Assembly (NCBI GenBank): GCA_019059635.1 | Contig: JAGVRJ010000001.1 | Span: 2,232,001-2,296,000 of the forward strand | DNA length: 64,000 bases | Reading direction: 5' to 3' | Origin: Proales similis | Lineage: Eukaryota; Rotifera; Eurotatoria; Ploima; Proalidae | Shown: in pieces, positions 34,260 through 46,002 of the stretch | Layout of the letters: the number at the start of each line of letters is the position of its first letter | How positions within the stretch are numbered: the stretch's first letter is position 1 | Notes under the pieces: generated by a model | Told to the model about the DNA's origin: nothing | The model's database searches: none | What the model saw: only the letters and a program-made list of their open reading frames with translations | Made by a program: the position numbers and the translations under genes

Positions 34260-35889
34260 TATAAATTCAGCAACCGGCTCTTGTTCGTTTTTAATGATTT
34301 GAGTCAAGCAATCAGTTTCATTTTGCTTCAGTTCAGGTGTCGTTTCTGGCAATCGCTCCCATCTTATCGAACAGTAATGATCCGCGTGTCCTCTTGACGC
34401 TTCAGATCTAGTGCGTCTTGCAAATCGCTTTATCAGTCGATTATTTCATGACAGGCAAATATTTGACATCAATTAGAGCTATTTGGGGACGAATTTAAAA
34501 TTAAATAAAACGAAGAACTGCGGCCGTAAGCGTGACCGAGCTTATCTGAGCCATTGAAGTAATTGCACCAAGTGCTTGACATTAACCTCAATTTTTTGCC
34601 CTCCTCTACAATATTCTTCTTTCCTCATTAGTTTTCACTTGCATGAATTCGCCCGATAAGCACCGTTTGACAGAAGACGGCGCGCACCTAATCAGTTACT
34701 TCTATCGCGTAAGAACGTTCTCTCTCAGCTCACAGACGACTCGGCTATTAATGTCTGATAGGTACGCACCAGTGACGCTGCTTTATTAATTTGCACATCC
34801 TGGATGTGCTCACCCGTTCTAATCAGTCTACATCAAATAATTTCCCGCTCTGTTTTTCCTCATTATTTGACTCTGATCCGTGACGATTTTGAATTTCAGC
34901 CGATGTTATTTGTAATAGTCCACTTTTGCTCTAGCTGGAGATCAGCTCGAGATCTGCAATTCTAAATATAAAAATCCAGCACCAGTCTCAGTAAAACGAG
35001 AGCGAGCCAAAGTGTTTAAACATCCGAACGCGTTCTATCTCTCGGCGCGGCTAAATCAATTTGATTAAAGCCGCCTCCTTGCCACAATGCTTCTGTTGAC
35101 GTAATTGAATCTCCCTGTTTGTTTTATTATTTAATATTCATCATCATCATCATTATCGTGGCGATGATGTGTAAACATAACCGTCGCCGCATCTGCTAAA
35201 TTTACAGATGAATCGCATATGTGTTCAATTTCATTTTTAGCTGAGGCGTCGCCATTGAAACTCGAGACGCAAAGGCAGGCAGGCAGCAGTAAACAGCATC
35301 AGGAGTGGTCCAGAATGGCTCAATTGCTCGTGAGATGGCAAAAAAATAGTCAAATGACGTCTCTTGGGCTTATTAATCCATTAGAAGCGTGCCCACGTTT
35401 ATTCTCTTGCTCTTTTTAGCTCATCGACTCTAAGCTCACGTTCACAATTTCTATTTGAATGGCTCGCATTCGCCTCGTAAATGCAAATATTTTTCCATGA
35501 TTAACGCAAACAACAAGTCAGACCAGAAGAAACGAGAGCAAATGCGGGCACACACACACAACACAATCTTGAGTGATCGTGTGCCTGCGTCGATTGTCTA
35601 AATTGATCGAAACTAATGCCGTGAATGGCTCATGTTTCTGCATGCAGAGTGTCTGGATTTATTTCCATTAGAACTTAAATGCGTTACTCGCCCTCGTCAA
35701 CCGCAAAAACAATGCGAACCTAATCGAGCCGCCTTTTTCCCCCCTTCCTACTTTCAGTTGGCGGCGAGGAAATAAAAATAAAATAGTCATTTACGTAATT
35801 ATTTTGGATGGCGACAAAAAGCTCTTGACACTGCGCCGCTGTTAGATTGCGGCAGTGTTGAAGGGCCACTGAGCTTCAGACTACATCAC

Positions 35890-35927
35890 TATAAATATGA
35901 GAGCGCGATTTGACTCTTGAACTCAGT
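35890..35927 (+). promoter_or_regulatory. TATA box plus TCAGT initiator
   Basis: TATAAAT at about 35890 is followed about 33 bp later by ACTCAGTCAGT, an arthropod-like initiator. It lies 320 bp upstream of the ATG of the peptide-precursor gene in the same orientation. This is the only convincing TATA/Inr pair I noticed. Confidence 0.5.
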
Positions 35928-36246
35928 CAGTCTTGAGTGCGAAAGGCGTTCGGCAGATTGAGCGCCTACTATCTCACTTGGATGGTCTGCGTTGATCTGT
36001 GGCCTCCGCATTACCTGACTGCTTTCATCACTCGCTTCCTTCCGCAGTTTTGTTCTCTATTTTAATTCTCTTCAGCGGACTCTCTTCACCTGCCCACGCG
36101 ACGGAAATCGATTTTAATCGAGAATTTTTTTATTGCACGAGCACTAGTTAACTCGATTTAATTTCTTTTCCAATTTTGATTAGACTCCGTTTTACCGAGA
36201 CCGACTCACAAAGAAGCACATAAATTCATTCAGAAAGAAAGAGAAA

Positions 36247-36787
36247 ATGAAGTTCAGCAATCAGCTATTGTTCATCGCCTGCTTCTTGTTCCTTGCTGTG
36301 TACACATGCGGAGCGGAGCTGCCCTCTGGCCAAGCCGAGAGCGATGTCCGTCTTGAGCATCACAAGTAAGTGCTCGTGCTGAAACGTGTCTGTTTGAAGC
36401 CAAAATAAGAACGAGCGACCGCAAATTAAAGGAGCAAGAGAAGCCCCTATCTACGCCTCGACGAGCTGAGCACCAAGCTTTACTTGGCCAAGAACAAACT
36501 CGGCGGCGGCTATTTGGACCCGTTGGAAATGTAAGCGAGCGATTTTTCACTCTCAAATGTTGAGCGCGTAAATAACTTGATTGCAATCAGCGGCAAACGA
36601 TCGTCAGCTTCAAGCAGCAGCGATGATTCAGAACTCAACTTGGCCGTTATCACCTACGAGGGTCTGAACGAATGTTTACTGCGCGACAAGTGTGCCCGTG
36701 CACTGTAAGTCCCTTTCCTCTCCACTCGCCATACTCCCTCCACAACCTGAATCGAATTCTTGAAGGAAAATTCTGCTCGAGAAATAA
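36247..36787 (+). CDS. Putative amidated neuropeptide precursor
   Basis: Four short exons give about 115 residues. A signal peptide (MKFSNQLLFIACFLFLAVYT) is followed by a short acidic spacer. A KR site precedes a peptide that begins SPYLRLDELSTKLY and ends YLDPLEI, immediately followed by GKR. The G before the dibasic site is the classic signal for C-terminal amidation. After it comes a Ser/Asp-rich spacer and a tail with two Cys (NECLLRDKC) ending ARALKILLEK. The predicted mature peptide is about 33 residues and contains no Cys. I do not recognise it as DH31, DH44/CRF, PDF, SIFamide or another known family. The stop overlaps an AATAAA. Introns: donor GTAAGT at about 36366, GTAAGC at about 36532 and GTAAGT at about 36704. 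Confidence 0.75.
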
Positions 36788-37484
36788 ACAACAACAGCAA
36801 GATCCCCACCAATATCCAGCAACAGTTGAATAAACATAGATCAAACAGACAGAGAGCGCCAAATCCTAGTAAACAGTCACCAAGCAGCCCCATCAAGACA
36901 GCTTTCCTACAAACCAAAAGAACAACTAAAACTTTAATTATCAAATTGATTTGTACTTATTCACTAACTGTTTGTGTTCATTTTATTTTAATCAATCAAT
37001 ACCACCAGCAGTCATCCTTTTAACCACCAAGCACTCACAGTCATCAATTCAGTGAAAAGTTGTTTAACAGAAAATGTGGTGGGGCTCGATCAACAGCTCT
37101 AAAGCGAACCACAGTTGAGCGAGCAAATAGAAGAGGATGGCCAAGACCAATAAATGAATCAATTGTTTTGGTTTATCATTCACAAGCAGAACTAAATGTT
37201 TTTCGTCAAATAAAATCCTGATGAATTTCGAAGCATTATTCCAGTCGCTTTTCATTCACGTTGCGCGTTCTCATTTTCAATATTCTCGCGCCGCGCTCAA
37301 TTTCTAATATTGAATGCCGTCGATCCTCCCCAGGCACCGATCAGATTAAATGCGCATCGTTTATTCTAAAAGGCCACTCGGTGAAATTAAAATGAGGAAA
37401 AAAAGCGGAAGCGACGCGGATTAAATGATTAAAACGACTCTCTAGGGCGGATGACAGGGACTCTAAATTCCCTTGCCGGTGGTT
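36788..37484. other. Non-coding region before TPP2 3' end
   Basis: About 700 bp of AT-rich sequence. A 63-codon minus-strand frame (37064-37255) with a hydrophobic stretch is open, but lacks context and is not called. Confidence 0.5.
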
Positions 37485-40400
37485 TCAGAATTGCGCGAAT
37501 TTTGCCGGATATTTCACAATCAGATAGTTTTTGAACACATTTTGCAGATGGACATGGCCCGATTCTCCCAGCACCTGCGGTCATACAAATTAGTGAATGG
37601 GCCAGAGCAAGAAGAGAAAATGGTCACCTGAAGAATGAGCTCGTCAAGTTTTTTCGGGCTGCTGCTCTCTTCGCTCTGTTTGAATAAAAGCTTCAACGCT
37701 TTGCCGTACAAGCCCAGCAAGCGGAAGAATTTGAGCGTAAATTTGCTCACCTGAATGAAAGTGGTGAGGAGGAAATCAAACGAACGCTTAAGAAATGAAT
37801 TCACCTTTTCATCGAACGGATCAGTAAACTTGAGAATCGATTCGTAGATTGCTTTTAACACTTGAAGCTCAGCCGAGTTGGTAAGCTCAGTGTCGACCGA
37901 ATTGTGCGCTGGTAATCTATTCGCCAAATTGTGCTGGACCATGAACGCACAAGCCTTGTGGACCCAGAGCTGGACAAGCCATTGCTTCATTTTGTCGTTC
38001 TCTTTGGCCTTGCTCTCGCATCCGTGCTCGTGCTCTTTCTCGCCATAAAAACTAAGCAACGTGTCCTGGTCTATTTTGCTGATGGCCGTCTCACAAAGCC
38101 TCTGCACTTCGGTGGCCTTTTCCACCGTATCCGCATTTGGCTCTGTCTCACTTGCCTTGTCGATGGTCTCCATCAAATGCTCGATTCTCTTTAGATAAAT
38201 CGGCACATGATTCTCATGTTCGCCTCTAAGTTTATCGAACAAGTCCTCTTTCCTAAAAAGCCAGATTCATTCACTCAAGCGTTTTTCTAACTCAAGAAAA
38301 GAGGCTCACTTGGGTATGAAGGCAATCTGCGCGTCTCTGATCGCCTCGGCCAGTTTGACCTCTTCGCTTTTGGCCGCTTCAGCATCGTCGTGCTTTGATT
38401 TAGGTTTGCCCTTTGCTGCGCCTGTGCCGCCGCTATGGTTCGTGATGTGGTAGTAGACGGTCTCCTTGTCGATTTTGGCCGCCGGCTCGTTTTTGAACAG
38501 GCTGCACTCGCCCAAGAGGAAGTCGCCGTTTTTGGTGCCTTTTGGCAACTTCTCGTCCCCGATCGGACTCAGGTAGAATTTTATTTGGCCCTGGTTGGCT
38601 ATGGTGGTCGAGCCGCTCTTCTTGCCGCTGCCTTTCAAGTAGCCCTCGTAGCTTGTGAACACATCCTGCGTTATTGGGCTGCTCAGTGTGTGTCGCACGT
38701 ATAAGCTCAGCTTCTTGAGCTTTTCGAGCAGCTCGACTTTGTCGTGTCTGATGAACAGCTTGACTGTATAGTCACCTTTGGGCAGATTGCGTTTGTACTT
38801 TATCAAACAGGTCGTGTGTGCTGAGCGATTTAAAAAACGCAAAAGAAAACAAAAGTTGGTTACTTTGTAAATTACGGGGAACGCGTCGCCGGACAGCAGC
38901 AGCTGTTTGGTGTTGGAGTTGAACACCATCCAAAAGACAGACTGAAACTCGTTCTCATACAAGAGGTCACTCAGACCGGGCACTTGGCATCCGACCTCGC
39001 CGGACTTGGTCTAAACAGATTTCAAGTAGGAAGCTGCGAAACGATGAGCTTTGCGACAAATTACCTGGTAGAAATGATATTCGAGCACAATTTGATTGAT
39101 CGAATGCAAGGATCCCACGCATGGCTGAACTTGAACGATTCGACTCTCGGCCGGCTTGAGAACTTGAACCAAGTGCTTGTAGCTGATGACCGGATCGCAC
39201 TCTTCGCTGCCGAGTGTCGACGTGATTCTCAGACAATAGGGCTCGCTTGACAGACAGTTGAGTGCTGCGCCTCCGTTGGCTTGCAGGCCGCGGAATTTTA
39301 TCGTGTAGCTGGCGTTCACAGTGCCAATGCTGCTCCAGTTTTTGGCCACAGATATCTGCAGCACGCTGTCTGGCGTCGCTTTGCACACAAATTCAAGCTT
39401 GTTGGTTGCGTTCATGCGAAACGCCTGCTCTTTGGCCGACAACTCGGTCGATCTAAAACAGCCGAGTTTGAACGACTGCACAACGAACAACGGCACGTTG
39501 TCTCGATTCTTGGACTCTTCGTCGCACGCGAGTGTCAGTTCTGTCGACAAACAGCTCATAATTAGAACAGGGCACTCGATTCACACGAATTCAACTCACC
39601 TGCGTGGGTGGCAGTGGACGGCACCTTGAAAAAATGACGTTTTATCTGACCCTGCTTGAACGTGACGTCGGTGAGCGTGAGCTCGGCTTTTGACCTTTTG
39701 CTCAAACTAGAAGGAGATGAGCGCGGAAAAGATCAAGTCCATGCTGAGGCCGCTTACTCATAGGGCTTGACTACTGTGATGGGAATTTCGAACAGGCACG
39801 GCTGCTGGCTCTTGTTCTCGACGTCAAAGGCGCGAATCTTTCCGCTGTAAAAAGAGCCCTCGGCGAGCTGATGGGCCAGGACTCGCACCGAAAACTGCCG
39901 AGCTCCATATGTGATGTACAGATGGCTGGGAAACTGCACCCACTGGCCTCCGGTCGTGTCTGACTCGGGCTCGTAAACAAGCGACAAGCGTCGATTGAAC
40001 GCGATCTTTTCAATCTGCGTCTGCAGCGTTTGCTCGTTTCTGTCCAGCTCGAGAGTGGAGGCCACGTTCTGACGGCTTTTGTTGGCGAAGAATTTCGGCT
40101 CGATGACGAATGTGTAGTCGCGTGTCTCGTCTACCTCCGGGTAGTCGTTTATGTAGATTCCTCTCATCTCATAGGACTTGCAGGGCTGGCGAACTTGGAA
40201 CGAAATCGACTGCATCAGATCATCTTTGAAATTTCGCAAGAATTCGAACGCCGGCTCGACCTGTGCACGTGAATTCGGAAGTAGACATGAGCAGACTTGA
40301 AATGGGGCCGGAAAAGCTCTCACCTGAATGAGGCCGGCGCCAGTGCCGACCGGCTCGTCAACACGCTTGGCAGTGTTCTGTAGTGCCCTGAGGACACCGA

Positions 40401-41968
40401 ACGGATTCGAGTCGATCGCCTGCTGCTTGAGGCCGCTCAGAATGAGAGCGATGCATCCGCAGCAGTTGGGCGAGGCCATGGAAGTTCCGGACATGAGCTG
40501 AGTGCCACGCAGGGTCCAGTTGGGCACAGTGGCGAATGCGCCGCCCGGAGCACAGATCGACACGCCGGCCGAGCCGTCCACGCTCGGGCCACGAGAGGAC
40601 CAGGTGAAGAGCATCGAGTTGCCATTGCCCAGCAACGCGTAGTTCGCCTTGATCATCTCGCTGGTCACGTAAGCGCCGACGCTTATCGAGCCGTTGGGCA
40701 TGTCGCTCGGCGCGCCCACTGTCTCAATTCCGGGACCGTTGTTGCCCGCGCTGGTGCAAAATATCACGCCGTGCTTCTCGATCATTTCCTCCAGCTTTTT
40801 GATCACCGCTCCGTGGTTCTTGTTGACCACTGGCTCGCCGAAGCTGTAGTTCACCAGATCGCATTTGTACTCAATTGCGTAGCGACACGCGTTTATCAAC
40901 GCGTACGAGGTCTCCATTCCGTTCAGGCGATTGTCGCCGATCTTCATAGAAACTATTTGTGCGCCGGGCGCAATTCCACTCAACTCCGGCTTGTTGGCAT
41001 CATATGCGGCCGCTATGCCCGCCACATGCGTGCCGTGGGAGCCTTTGCGACCACCGTAGACAAATGGCAAAAGTCACATGAGCCAAACAAGTCCTACCTG
41101 AGTCGGTCACAATTTCGAGTTTGTTTATGTCGGGCAAAATTCTGAACGAATAGTTGAGCATGTCGTAGTAGCCGAATGTGGCGAATTGACGCGTGTCCTT
41201 GAAGCTGCCCATCGGCTTGCACAGCTCAAGTTCGCCTTTTTCTGTTGTGTCCACACAGGCGAGCCATTTCTGGCCGTCGAACCAAACGAGACAGTCGAAG
41301 AGAGGACCGACGTCTTGAAATTTGCTCTCGAACTCTTTGAAGATTTCGAGCTGCTGCTCGAGATCCTGGCGCTTGAGCTCATGCAGAAACTCTTTCAATT
41401 TGTTGTCGACTTCGTTTGCTTCAGTGCTGTCCTCGTCCGACTGGCCGGACTTGAGCTTAAAGTGTTCTGACTGGAGAGAGGCCACTGCTTGCTGATTAAG
41501 CGGCTCGAGACACTTGCTTGAGCGCTCTTTGATCAACTGCTCGCGCAGTGCACGCGGACACAAGTCAAAGAAGGCCTTGAGTCCGACGTGGAACTCACCG
41601 CTCGGATTTTGCCAATCGGCCGGGATTTTCAGCGTTCGGCCGCTTAAGCCGACTATGCAGCGGTTGGCGTCAATTTGTCTCTTGGCCGATATGTCAACGT
41701 CACCGGCGCCGGTAGCGTCGATCAAATCGACAATTTTCGGCTTTGACTCGCTTGTCACCTGAAATTTGCTTTATTACAACCATACCACTCAAACTGGCCA
41801 AAGAGCTAAAGCCACCTGAAGAGCGTAGGCGCCAGGATCGACACCGGTGTCGAACACGGCGATCAATACGCCGCGTCCGTCGTATTCGGGATGTTTGCTG
41901 AGAAAGGCGGACGCACCCGTCTCGACTTTGGGCAAAACGCCGTTTATCGGGAAATCGATCGTATCCAT
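37485..41968 (-). CDS. TPP2: Tripeptidyl-peptidase II
   Basis: A large multi-exon subtilase from ATG 41968 to the stop at 37485. It starts [20 protein letters not shown]. The catalytic Asp lies in VFDTGVDPG, the His in [12 protein letters not shown], the oxyanion Asn region in TSAGNNGPG and the Ser in [13 protein letters not shown]. The long insert between Asp and His is typical of TPP2 ([12 protein letters not shown]-like part, [16 protein letters not shown]). C-terminal TPP2 domains are recognisable: [68 protein letters not shown] and the end [17 protein letters not shown]2 forms giant cytosolic spindle complexes that remove tripeptides downstream of the proteasome. The length, about 1250 residues, agrees with the family. 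Confidence 0.96.
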
Positions 41969-43493
41969 TCAAGTCAATCAATGCGGCCTAATTAAACGCG
42001 TTGGTCTCGACGATTACGTCTCTGTTTGTCTGTGTGTGTTGGAAGATGTGTATTACATGAGAGAAAGAAAGTCGGCTCAATTTAAATCATCGAATGAGAG
42101 AGCAAAATTCAAAAAAATCGCAATTGCTCGAGTTGTCCAACGAAACCAACTTGACACCGATCAGTATCCAAAGCAAATAAACTCGCGAGCGAAATGTGGC
42201 AGCCTAATCAAATGAACGACTGCTACTCGGAGCCGATTTCTGACCTCGCCCGCTTGCTTGCAAAATATTTTCCTCTTTTCTTGATTGCCTCGCAAATATT
42301 AGGCAATGCGCTGCAAACACTTTGCCATTCATAATATGTTTGCTCTTTTTTTTCGCTATTTTTTTTTCACTTGCGTCTAGAAGAGGAGAGAGAGAGAGAC
42401 AAAGAGAGAAATTTGTGTAGACAAGGTCGACGAGCAGCGATTTGCCTGGTTCATGGCAATTTGCTCTCTTCTTTGTCTTGGGCTCTTTTTTGCTTTCAAT
42501 TCAAAAATCGCGAGGATTGTTTGTTCCTCGACTGTGAATTATGAATTGGAAGACGTCGGTTTATGGCGGCAAAAGAAACCGTTGTCTGCAAGCAAATGCT
42601 TGAGAAACGGGCAAAAAATTAAGAAAAAGTGTTTATGTGAGTGTGTGTTTTTCGCGCTTTGCAGGTTACGACGTGTGCTCATTGCAACCAAGTGACTGAG
42701 TGTGTGTTGGTTAGTGTGTGTGTGTGTGAAAGGGAGAGAAATAAATAACTCTAGAACGGAGGATGCTAATTAAAAAGGAGAGCGCCTGCCCGCCCGCCCG
42801 CTTAGGGTTCATCCGATCACGTTCGTTGCAAATTTTTTTATTTTAAATGCTAAACTGGTTTAAATCCGGACAAAATTCTTGTTGCAAGCGAGACGATTGC
42901 GAGCTTATGTCGCTTATGTAAATTAAGGCCCCTTCTCAAGACACTTGGTCGATACGTTTTTCGAAATTCAATTCTTCTCTCGGTCGATCAGGAGAGAAGA
43001 AGAAGAAATGAAATTCATTCTATTCATTGGTTTTAAATTTGCATTTCTCACGCGACAAACACCTGGTCAAGACGACAACGAGCTCAAACGACGCGTCGAC
43101 GAACGTAAAAGGCGACAACGACCGCCAAAACGAGCACAGAGGCCAAGACAATTGCAGCCATCGTGACGACAAGTGAGAGCGAGACTCGCAATCTTGTGGG
43201 AGGAGATGATGATTATTTATGATCGAGACGAGCAAGTCTTGCATCAGCCGTCGTTTGATCACGAGTCGACTCACTCCTATCATCTTACAGCTGACTCACT
43301 TTATTCATTCATTCATTCTATCGTGCGCTGGTGTTTGTTCAGCTCAAACTTAGTTTAGATTTCGTAGTTGGCTAGCACCGATCACTGCGGCCAAGGTGGA
43401 CAAGTAAAGAGGCCAACAGCGGCTCTGCTTTAACTGAGTTAAACAGATCGCACCGCTCAACAGTGGACATTTCAGAAAACGGACCAATAGAGA
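41969..43493. other. 1.5 kb divergent TPP2 / PDZ-gene region
   Basis: AT-rich, with GA and TG repeats (about 42384-42405 and 42713-42728). It contains a 25-codon minus-strand frame at 43084-43161, discussed under findings. No established gene is seen. Confidence 0.5.
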
Positions 43494-44865
43494 ATGAAAG
43501 ACGACCAGGCGTCTACCTTATCGAACCGGTCGAGCTCGCTGTCGACAACCGAACAGGAGCTCACTTCAACTCGCTCGTCGACTCAAATAGATTTAGATCA
43601 AAACTTGAGCGCCCAGCTCAACTGCGCCGCGCTTAGCAGTCTTAGTCGGGAGCGAGAGATCATTTTTATTCACAAATATCTGAAGAAGAACGTGCCTGCC
43701 GACAGCGATGCGAACAACAACAAAGCCGACGCCACGAGCGAGTTGAATATTCGAACGGTGATTTTGAGGCGTCCAGCTCTGGACGCTGGCGTCGGCAATT
43801 CGAATTCGTCGCGCAAGATATTCACCTATTTCGGTTTTAACCTTCAAACTTATGGCCTGCTCAACTCACAGACCGGTCGCACAGAGCTCATTTGTTTCAT
43901 AAACAGTGTGGAGAATCGCTCGGTGGCCAAGCGAGCCGGCCTCTGCGAAGGCGACCTCGTGCTCAGCGTCGACTTTGCCCGCGTCAGTCAGTTCAAGTCG
44001 ATCGAAAAGCTGTCGGAATATCTGAGGAACAAGGCCGACCTGAGACTGTCGATAGTGGCCGCCGGCAACTGCCGCAAAATCGCTCTGCAAGAGTGGTCCA
44101 AAGAGCTGAAGCATAAATTGGCTCAGAAAGAGACTCAGCTCGACCAAGTCAGAAGTCAGTGTCGGTTCATCATTGCGAGGAATTTGCGCCGCGACGTCGA
44201 GCCGACCGAGACTGAGCGTTTCAACTCGACAGGCAGCGAGAACGGCTCGGACAGTGTCAACACCACATTCTTCTCGCCGCGCGTCGAGGCAAACTCTTTG
44301 GGCTCGGACACGTCCACGGCAAGCTACTGGTCGCCTGTCTCGTCCGAGCAGTCGCCGTTCAGTCACAACTCGTCCTCGTTTCAAACTCCACTCCCGCCCA
44401 ATGTTGTCTACTCGCCCGGCATGTACGGACTGAGCAAAGTGTACGCATCGAGCGCCTCTGTGTTCAAGCCTCTTACCAACAGTCAGAGCGATGCCGGTCC
44501 GACTAGTCAGACAATTTTACGAAAGAAATTCTCAATTAGAAACGATTTCAATCGATCGTATGAGCAGGCGCTGGCCTACCGCGAACCGATCGACCACAAA
44601 CAGTTTGACGACAACAACAATTCAATCGACTTGGTCGAGAGCAAGCAGAGACACTGCTATCTACCCGCTACTGGCGAAGCCAAGGCATTCGCTCTCGATT
44701 TCAGATGCCTGCCAGAGGTAAATCCCAAGCGCCTTTTTTCTCTTTCTCAAGGTCTAACTTTCGATCCTGAAGGTCGTTGAACAAAAACAAGCAAATCGAA
44801 AGCATTTTAGTCCGGCGAACGTTCATTTCTATGAAGACGGCGACATGTTAATCACCAAGCTGTGA
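43494..44865 (+). CDS. Tamalin/CYTIP-like PDZ scaffold
   Basis: Two exons (43494-44717, 44773-44865). After a Ser/Thr-rich N-terminus comes NIRTVILRRPALD and a PDZ domain whose carboxylate loop region reads FTYFGFNLQTYGLLN, followed by FINSVENRSVAKRAGLCEGD and LVLSVDF. Directly after it is a basic coiled coil (LQEWSKELKHKLAQKETQL). The F-G-F-x-x-Q-T-Y-G signature plus PDZ-coiled-coil order is that of Tamalin (GRASP) and CYTIP, which bind cytohesin Arf-GEFs and tie receptors to trafficking. The Ser-rich tail ends ITKL, a class I PDZ ligand (S/T-x-hydrophobic), as seen also in Tamalin, which can self-associate. Converges on GatC. Confidence 0.88.
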
Positions 44866-44973
44866 CCTGTCCTTCCATTCCCGCTCTCTACTCATTCTCG
44901 CTCTCAATTTAATTGCCCATTAAAATTTTTCTTCTTTTTTTTTTATTCGGCCGATGATAATTTAAAATGAGAT

Positions 44974-44979
44974 AATAAA
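44974..44979 (+). terminator. Poly(A) signal AATAAA of the PDZ gene
   Basis: A hexamer 109 bp after the stop and only 4 bp before the stop codon of the convergent GatC gene, so the two 3' ends must overlap. Confidence 0.65.
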
Positions 44980-44982
44980 TTT

Positions 44983-45671
44983 TTACTCAATTTGAGTCGA
45001 GCTCTGACGTACCATGAAGTAATCTTCGAATCTGGACGAAGCATTGCGAAGAACTTGTTCGTTGCCGGCTTGACTGCTCATTGCGCTTGAGCTCTGCTGC
45101 TCCTCTTCTCGGAGCGGACACGCGCTTTAGACAGAACTTGCTTAGCGTCTCTGGGGCTTCGACTCTCTCTCTCTCTCAAGGATACTTACGTCACCATTTC
45201 GTAGACGTCGCTCATTTCAGAGCTCTCTATTTTGATGTTGTCCGTCCTAAAGTCGTTTGTGAGTGCCAGAGTGCTTTGCAAATTTCGGACTATCCTCTCG
45301 TCCATTCTAAGCATGCATAGCTTTTCCAGTTTCTTTTTCAACTCGTCTTCCTGCATGAAAATTTTTTCGGCAAATGCTGACTGCTGTTGACTCGTTTTGC
45401 CTACGACTTACACTGACCGGCGATGAAGCCGAAATTTGATGAAGCTTCCACACCGGACTGGACGGAATCTATTTTGTGTTGGAAATTTAATTTTAATCAG
45501 TCTGTGGTCTTGTTTTAATTTTTTTCCGCTCGAGGTTCACCTCACTGCTGTAGTGCCTGGTAGAGCTCAAGTGACCAAGTCGGAGAAGATGCCGATGCGA
45601 GTCGCGCAAACATTTACTCAAGTCGCTCGCTTGAGCGCCAAAGCACTTGGCTGCTTTAATAAACAAGTTCA
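44983..45671 (-). CDS. GATC: Mitochondrial GatC (tRNA-Gln amidotransferase subunit)
   Basis: Four exons. The start MNLFIKAAKCFGAQASDLSK is followed by LRLGHLSSTRHYSSE, a basic, Ser/Arg-rich mitochondrial presequence. The mature part has EDELKKKLEKLCMLRMDER, LALTNDF, then VYEM, and ends EQVLRNASSRFEDYFMVR. The last piece matches the GatC end (L-x-N-A-x-x-x-x-x-x-YF-V). GatC belongs to the GatCAB complex that converts Glu-tRNA-Gln to Gln-tRNA-Gln in mitochondria. The last junction is modelled with donor GTGACG after VYEM because the nearby GTAAGT donor gives the wrong phase. Short length is normal for the family. Confidence 0.75.
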
Positions 45672-46002
45672 TCGCTGGCTGAAAGTCTGGTATTTCACCG
45701 TTCAGGCCTGCCTCCTACTGAACAACCTGCAGAGCAGATCGCAGAACTAACTTGACGTCACCTGCTTGGGATGCTGAGTGAGTGATTTGCGAGACTCCGC
45801 CTCGAACTGACGCAAAAGCAAAATCCAACTGATCATTCGTTTTATTCAGTTTTCGAATCCAATTGTAAAATAGGCAAAATACGAACAATAGAGAAAGTAA
45901 AAAGCACAATGAATATTATAAATAATCGAAACATGACATTTGCTAGTTTAGTCAATTTCACTAAAGAAAACAAACGAGGAGAGGCAACGCTGCTCGGCTG
46001 GC
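45672..46002. other. Short intergenic region GatC / ZDHHC17
   Basis: About 330 bp between two minus-strand genes, with no separate gene seen. Confidence 0.6.

Larger units (their letters stand above)
34137..36246. other. 2.1 kb non-coding region
   Basis: The longest gene-free stretch. It starts with the CBS 3' UTR (AATAAA at 34254) and ends with the promoter and 5' UTR of the peptide-precursor gene. AT-rich, with CAT repeats near 35140-35155 and AC-rich sequence near 35551-35560. No conserved coding exon was recognised. Confidence 0.55.

Noticed and set aside
37064-37255. 63-codon minus-strand frame with a hydrophobic helix
   Set aside because: AT-rich composition, no promoter or family; too weak against chance.
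42453-42695. Frame with hydrophobic start and several Cys, secreted-like
   Set aside because: Cys-rich end comes from TGTG-type repeat DNA; no matching second exon or family.
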